Positions 6,483-9,565 of a stretch of 9,565 nt of DNA are shown here, piece after piece (position 1 is the stretch's first letter; each line of letters opens with the position of its first letter). The position numbers and the translations under genes are program-made. This stretch comes from Oceanospirillaceae bacterium UBA1126 (GTDB lineage Bacteria; Pseudomonadota; Gammaproteobacteria; Pseudomonadales; Balneatricaceae): assembly GCA_002312935.1 (NCBI GenBank), contig DCAT01000134.1:1-9565 (forward strand). Direction: 5' to 3'. The notes beneath the pieces are model-generated. The model was not told where the DNA came from and did not search any database. It saw nothing but the letters and a program-made list of their open reading frames with translations.

Positions 6483-7106
6483 TTACTGACCTTTAAAACC
6501 GGTTGCCAATTGATAAACTTCCCGCGAACGTCCACGAGAAGCATCGGGTTTACGTGACCGCACACTGTTAAAACTGGTACGGGTGTCTTTTAATAAATCA
6601 TCAAAACCTTCACCATGAAACACCTTAGTCACAAATGTGCCTCCGGGTTTCAATACACTACGGGCCATATCTAAGGCCAACTCAACCAAATACATCGATG
6701 CTGGTTGATCAATGGCTGGGTTACCACTCATATTGGGGGCCATATCAGAAATTACAAGGTCTGCTTTTTCGCCACCTAAAGCAGCTACGATCTGATCGTA
6801 AACCGCTTGCTCTGTAAAGTCTCCTTGCACGAAGGTGACATCGGCAATCGAATCCATCGCCAATATGTCTGAGGCCACCACAGTGCCCTCTTCACCGACC
6901 AGCTGCACAGCCACCTGAGTCCAGCCACCTGGAGCTGCGCCTAGATCGACCACCGTCATTCCTGGGCGTATTAGGCGGTCTTTTTTACTTATTTCAAGCA
7001 ACTTATAGCTAGCCCGCGAACGGTAACCATCTTTTTGTGCCTGTTTTACATATGGGTCATCAAAGTGCTCTTTTAGCCAGTTGCTGCTGGTTTTTGATCT
7101 AGCCAA
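6483..7106 (-). CDS. rlmE: 23S rRNA (uridine-2'-O-)-methyltransferase RlmE (FtsJ)
   Basis: RlmE methylates the 2'-O of U2552 in the A loop of 23S rRNA within the 50S particle. With a TTG start at 7106 the protein has 207 residues (E. coli 209) and begins MARSKTSSNWLKEHF, as I recall for Pseudomonas. The SAM-binding motif DLGAAPGGW is at 54-62. The catalytic K-D-K-E set is complete: Lys35, Asp121 (ISDMAPNMSG), Lys161 (TKVFHGEGF) and Glu196 (RSREVY). An in-frame ATG at 7166 would add 20 residues with no counterpart in the family and would lie upstream of the likely promoter. The ribosome binding site for the TTG is weak (GAGA, 5 nt away). As in E. coli, it heads a unit with ftsH, and its promoter candidate looks heat-inducible. 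Confidence 0.95.
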   Translation of the reverse strand: MARSKTSSNWLKEHFDDPYVKQAQKDGYRSRASYKLLEISKKDRLIRPGMTVVDLGAAPGGWTQVAVQLVGEEGTVVASDILAMDSIADVTFVQGDFTEQAVYDQIVAALGGEKADLVISDMAPNMSGNPAIDQPASMYLVELALDMARSVLKPGGTFVTKVFHGEGFDDLLKDTRTSFNSVRSRKPDASRGRSREVYQLATGFKGQ

Positions 7107-7133
7107 GGGAATCTCTACTGATAGTTCGAAAAG

Positions 7134-7161
7134 TAAGTGGGTAAATCTGGCTGCTAACAAG
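7134..7161 (-). promoter_or_regulatory. Heat-shock (sigma32-like) promoter candidate for rlmE–ftsH
   Basis: CTTGTT (7161-7156) is followed after 14 nt by CCCACTTA (7141-7134), close to the sigma32 consensus CTTGAA-N13-15-CCCCATTTA. Transcription would start near 7128, about 22 nt before the TTG start of rlmE. The orthologous E. coli operon (ftsJ–hflB) has a sigma32 promoter, which supports the call. No comparably good sigma70 promoter was found for rlmE in this spacer. Confidence 0.45.
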
Positions 7162-7181
7162 CGCAAACGCCAGACATGCGG

Positions 7182-7187
7182 TATAAT
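7182..7187 (+). promoter_or_regulatory. Consensus -10 box for yhbY
   Basis: TATAAT is a perfect -10 hexamer 62 bp before the yhbY ATG. At 16-18 bp spacing the upstream bases (around 7158-7165) do not resemble TTGACA, so the -35 is poor or absent. Those same bases overlap the -35 of the divergent rlmE promoter candidate, so the two promoters may compete. Confidence 0.5.
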
Positions 7188-7211
7188 GGTTCGAAGTTTA
7201 ACACAGCCACG

Positions 7212-7226
7212 GGGCCTATGGGGCCC
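7212..7226 (+). repeat. GC-only hairpin in the yhbY leader
   Basis: GGGCC (7212-7216) pairs with GGCCC (7222-7226) around a 5-nt loop, giving five G-C pairs in the untranslated leader of yhbY. It ends 22 nt before the ATG, just upstream of the weak TTTGGA ribosome binding site. It could stabilise the 5' end of the message or influence ribosome access. Confidence 0.45.
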
Positions 7227-7248
7227 AACAATTTACCTTTGGACAACC

Positions 7249-7551
7249 ATGAATTTAGCTCAATCGCAGAAAAAACAATTTCGCACCATCGGCCATGACT
7301 TGCACCCGCTTGTTACTGTGGCTGGCAACGGACTTTCAGAAACCGTAATGACAGAAATCAGCCGAGCGCTGTTTGACCATGAATTAATAAAAGTGAAGTT
7401 TTCTGTGGGTGATCGCGACGTTAAGAATGCACTCATTGCGCAAATGTGTAAAACAACGGGCGCCACATTAGTGCAGTCTGTTGGGAACGTTGCTTTAGTC
7501 TACTCAAGCAACCCTAATGCAGACCCTAAGAAATCTAACGTAGAACGTTAA
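7249..7551 (+). CDS. yhbY: CRM-domain ribosome assembly protein YhbY
   Basis: YhbY is a one-domain CRM (KH-like) RNA-binding protein that associates with pre-50S ribosomal particles. The 100-residue product (E. coli 97) shares MNLxxxQKKQF near the start, the G-x-x-G type loop GNGL (26-29), HELIKVKF (44-51) and TGATLVQSVGNVALVY (70-85). The frame is open further upstream to 7081, but that extension runs through the rlmE start and the promoter region and has no family counterpart. The ATG at 7249 matches the family and has a weak GGA 5 nt before it. It is the only coding gene on the plus strand and diverges from rlmE. A ribosome assembly protein and a 50S methyltransferase thus share a control region. 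Confidence 0.95.
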   Translation: MNLAQSQKKQFRTIGHDLHPLVTVAGNGLSETVMTEISRALFDHELIKVKFSVGDRDVKNALIAQMCKTTGATLVQSVGNVALVYSSNPNADPKKSNVER

Positions 7552-7565
7552 TATTTAGGCCCATT

Positions 7566-7606
7566 TCATCTATATCTCCCACGTTAAGCCTGAGAGATGT
7601 AGATGA
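7566..7606. terminator. Long hairpin between convergent yhbY and greA
   Basis: Arms 7566-7578 and 7594-7606 pair over 13 bp with a single T·G wobble (7573/7599), and two more pairs can form inside the loop. It lies 14 nt after the yhbY stop and 12 nt after the greA stop, so it is in the 3' end of both transcripts. Neither side has a T-run. It may act as a bidirectional terminator aided by Rho, or as a 3' stabilising or RNase III-cleaved structure. Confidence 0.55.
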
Positions 7607-7618
7607 TGATTAGCTAAG

Positions 7619-8104
7619 CTATACGATGTGCCGCACCTCAGCAATCTCATAATTAATGACCCCACCAGGTGTAGTTACGCGCACCTCATCACCTTCGTTT
7701 TTAGCGATCAAAGCACGTGCTATAGGTGACCCAATGGAGATCTTACCGGCTTTAATATTAGCTTCATCTTGACCCACAATGCAGTAGGTCTTTTCTTCAT
7801 CAGTTTCCAAGTTAATGATAGTTACCGTAGCACCAAAAATAACCTTGCCCGTGTGGGGTATTTGGCTAACATCAATCACCTGTACCAACGATAATTTAGC
7901 TTCAACCTCTTGAATACGACCCTCACAAAAGCTTTGCTGCTCTCTGGCTGCATGGTATTCGGCATTTTCTTTTAAATCGCCATGCTCGCGCGCCGTAGCA
8001 ATATCTTGAATGATTCGCGGCCGCGTAACACTTTTTAATTCCACTAACTCTGTGCGCAGTAGTTGCTCACCACGCACCGTCATGGGGACTTTAGTAATCG
8101 CCAT
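7619..8104 (-). CDS. greA: Transcript cleavage factor GreA
   Basis: GreA enters the secondary channel of RNA polymerase and stimulates cleavage of backtracked RNA, rescuing stalled complexes. The 161-residue product (E. coli 158) has an N-terminal coiled coil at about 1-78 and a C-terminal FKBP-like domain from about 82. The tip motif EHGDLKENAEYHAAREQQ carries the acidic pair Asp43 and Glu46 (Asp41 and Glu44 in E. coli), which holds the catalytic magnesium. The C-terminal domain has VIFGATVT, SPIARALI and TPGG as in E. coli. AAGGAAG lies about 8 nt before the ATG and includes the last bases of the carB stop. Only 13 nt separate the genes, so they are probably cotranscribed, as in Pseudomonas. 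Confidence 0.98.
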   Translation of the reverse strand: MAITKVPMTVRGEQLLRTELVELKSVTRPRIIQDIATAREHGDLKENAEYHAAREQQSFCEGRIQEVEAKLSLVQVIDVSQIPHTGKVIFGATVTIINLETDEEKTYCIVGQDEANIKAGKISIGSPIARALIAKNEGDEVRVTTPGGVINYEIAEVRHIV

Positions 8105-8117
8105 AATTAATACTTCC

Positions 8118-9565
8118 TTATGCTGTCAGCGTAGCATGCATATCTTGCAAACGACGCACTTCTTGTTCTTCCCCAAACGCTAAACCTTCCATCACTGCAA
8201 GACCGCCAGTTAGGGTAGTGGCATAAGCCACTTTATGCTGTAACGCAGAGCGCCGAATTAGCGATGAGTCATTAATAGCCTGACGCCCTTCTGTTGTATT
8301 TACAACAAAAGTGATCTCGTCGTTCTTGATCTTATCAACAATATTAGGACGGCCTTCCATTACTTTATTGACTAGCTCACATTCGAAACCAGCGTTAATC
8401 AATGTTTTTTGAGTTCCTCCAGTCGCAACCAAAGTGAAACCAAGGTTAATTAGGCCTGCCGCCAACTTAAGAGATGCAGGCTTATCTACTTCACGTACAG
8501 AAATAAAAGCTTTTCCAGCCACTGGCATAGACTGGCCAGTACCAATGTGTGCCTTAGAAAAGGCTTCCGCAAAACTGTCGCCAATACCCATTACTTCGCC
8601 CGTTGATTTCATCTCTGGGCTAAGGATTGGGTCAACACCTGGAAACTTGTCAAACGGAAATACTGCTTCTTTAACACTAAAATAGCCTGGAATAATCTCT
8701 TTAGTGAAGCCAATGTCTTCAAGGAGCTTACCCGCCATAACTTGAGCACCAATGTCTGCTAACGAAACACCAATACACTTAGATACAAAAGGCACAGTGC
8801 GAGAAGCACGTGGGTTCACTTCAATGACATATATTTCATCATCTTGCCATGCCAACTGAGTGTTCATTAAACCAATGACACCCAGCTCTAAAGCCATGCG
8901 CTTTACTTGCTCACGCATTGCATCTTGCACATTTTGTGGCAGATCGTAGGGAGGCAGTGCACAGGCTGAATCACCCGAGTGGATGCCCGCTTGCTCAATG
9001 TGCTGCATAATAGCGCCAATAACTACCTGCTCACCATCACACACAGCATCTATATCCACTTCTACAGCATTACTTAAGAAACGGTCTAGTAATACGGGCG
9101 AGTCGTGAGACACTTGAACCGCTTCGTTCATATAACGTTTGAGTTCGGTTTCTTTGTGAACAATTTCCATGGCGCGGCCACCTAATACATAGGATGGGCG
9201 AACAACCAAAGGGTAGCCAATTTTTTCTGCTGCACGAACCGCTTCTTCTTGAGTGCGCACAGTGGCGTTTTCTGGCTGCAACAAACCTAACCGCTGAATC
9301 ATTTGCTGGAACCGTTCGCGGTCTTCAGCGCGATCAATTGCCTCTGGGCTTGTGCCTAGTATCGGCACACCCGCATTTTCCAGATCGACAGCAAGCTTAA
9401 GTGGAGTTTGCCCACCGTACTGCACGATCACACCTGCAGGCTGCTCAATGTGCACAATTTCTAACACGTCTTCTAGAGTAACAGACTCGAAGTAGAGCCG
9501 ATCTGAAGTGTCATAATCTGTCGATACAGTCTCTGGGTTGCAGTTCACCATAATGGTTTCATAAC
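8118..9565 (-). CDS. carB: Carbamoyl-phosphate synthase large subunit (C-terminal part; cut by the window edge)
   Basis: CarB uses ammonia passed from CarA, bicarbonate and two ATP to make carbamoyl phosphate for pyrimidine and arginine synthesis. Only the last 481 residues of an expected ~1070 are visible. The frame is open through the right edge (TyrGluThrIle precede the first visible ATG), so that ATG is internal. The fragment begins at the second ATP-grasp half: NCNPETVSTDYDTSDRLYFE, IVQYGGQTPLKLA, RPSYVLGGRAMEIV, HIEQAGIHSGDSACALPP, and EVNPRASRTVPFVSK with metal-ligand Glu and Asn. The C-terminal methylglyoxal-synthase-like allosteric domain starts around AGKAFISVRE and includes VATGGT, LVNKVMEGRPNI and NTTEGRQAI, which in E. 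coli form the UMP and ornithine region. The end MHATLTA matches the family end MHAQIK. I see no frameshift or truncation in the visible part. Confidence 0.98.
   Translation of the reverse strand, partial: YETIMVNCNPETVSTDYDTSDRLYFESVTLEDVLEIVHIEQPAGVIVQYGGQTPLKLAVDLENAGVPILGTSPEAIDRAEDRERFQQMIQRLGLLQPENATVRTQEEAVRAAEKIGYPLVVRPSYVLGGRAMEIVHKETELKRYMNEAVQVSHDSPVLLDRFLSNAVEVDIDAVCDGEQVVIGAIMQHIEQAGIHSGDSACALPPYDLPQNVQDAMREQVKRMALELGVIGLMNTQLAWQDDEIYVIEVNPRASRTVPFVSKCIGVSLADIGAQVMAGKLLEDIGFTKEIIPGYFSVKEAVFPFDKFPGVDPILSPEMKSTGEVMGIGDSFAEAFSKAHIGTGQSMPVAGKAFISVREVDKPASLKLAAGLINLGFTLVATGGTQKTLINAGFECELVNKVMEGRPNIVDKIKNDEITFVVNTTEGRQAINDSSLIRRSALQHKVAYATTLTGGLAVMEGLAFGEEQEVRRLQDMHATLTA

Noticed and set aside
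7107..7166. Longer rlmE with the ATG at 7166
   Set aside because: The 20 extra residues are absent from the family and the region carries the promoter candidate; the TTG at 7106 gives the normal length.
7081..7248. Longer yhbY starting at 7081
   Set aside because: It would cover the rlmE start and the divergent promoters; the ATG at 7249 matches the family start MNL.

Overview
The window is a stretch of core chromosome from a gammaproteobacterium. Gene order on the minus strand is carB–greA, then rlmE–ftsH–folP–glmM–tpiA–secG–tRNA-Leu(GAG), a GloA-like gene and an initiator tRNA, with yhbY facing the other way. This matches the region upstream of rimP–nusA–infB in this class. Having tpiA between glmM and secG is the Pseudomonas-type arrangement; enterobacteria lack it there. 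Several proteins also start like their Pseudomonas relatives (FtsH MNxMxKN, RlmE MARSKTS). The moderate base composition and AT-rich spacers suggest a Pseudomonadales/Cellvibrionales-like organism, but I cannot name a genus.

Layout from right to left, in the direction of most transcription. The 3' half of carB (8118-9565) runs off the right edge. It is followed 13 nt later by greA (7619-8104). A long hairpin (7566-7606) separates greA from the convergent gene yhbY (7249-7551, +). yhbY and rlmE diverge from a shared 142-bp spacer holding a consensus -10 box for yhbY and a heat-shock-like (sigma32) promoter candidate for rlmE. rlmE, ftsH, folP and glmM follow in close order. tpiA has its own promoter candidate, and secG and tRNA-Leu follow as a read-through unit that ends in a strong intrinsic terminator (807-831). 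A GloA-type VOC gene (204-647) sits next. The last gene is a separately promoted initiator tRNA (38-114) followed by a hairpin at the left edge.

The genes cover housekeeping tasks: carbamoyl phosphate synthesis (carB), transcript cleavage (greA), 50S assembly and 23S rRNA methylation (yhbY, rlmE), membrane proteolysis (ftsH), folate synthesis (folP), amino-sugar supply for the cell wall (glmM), glycolysis (tpiA), protein export (secG), translation (two tRNAs) and probable methylglyoxal detoxification (GloA-like).

I found no mobile element, CRISPR array, defence locus or clearly new multi-gene system. The points that most merit a second look are small. The initiator tRNA has a non-U base at position 54 and an unusual 1/72 pair. 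The tRNA-Leu has an A·C mismatch in its acceptor stem and a two-hairpin trailer that could be a stable RNA. There is a possible 16-codon hydrophobic leader ORF ahead of the GloA-like gene. The heat-shock promoter candidate helps fix a TTG start for rlmE, and a second TTG start for ftsH is chosen by its ribosome binding site. No gene-free stretch exceeds 300 bases; the longest, 648-867, is described in the feature list.
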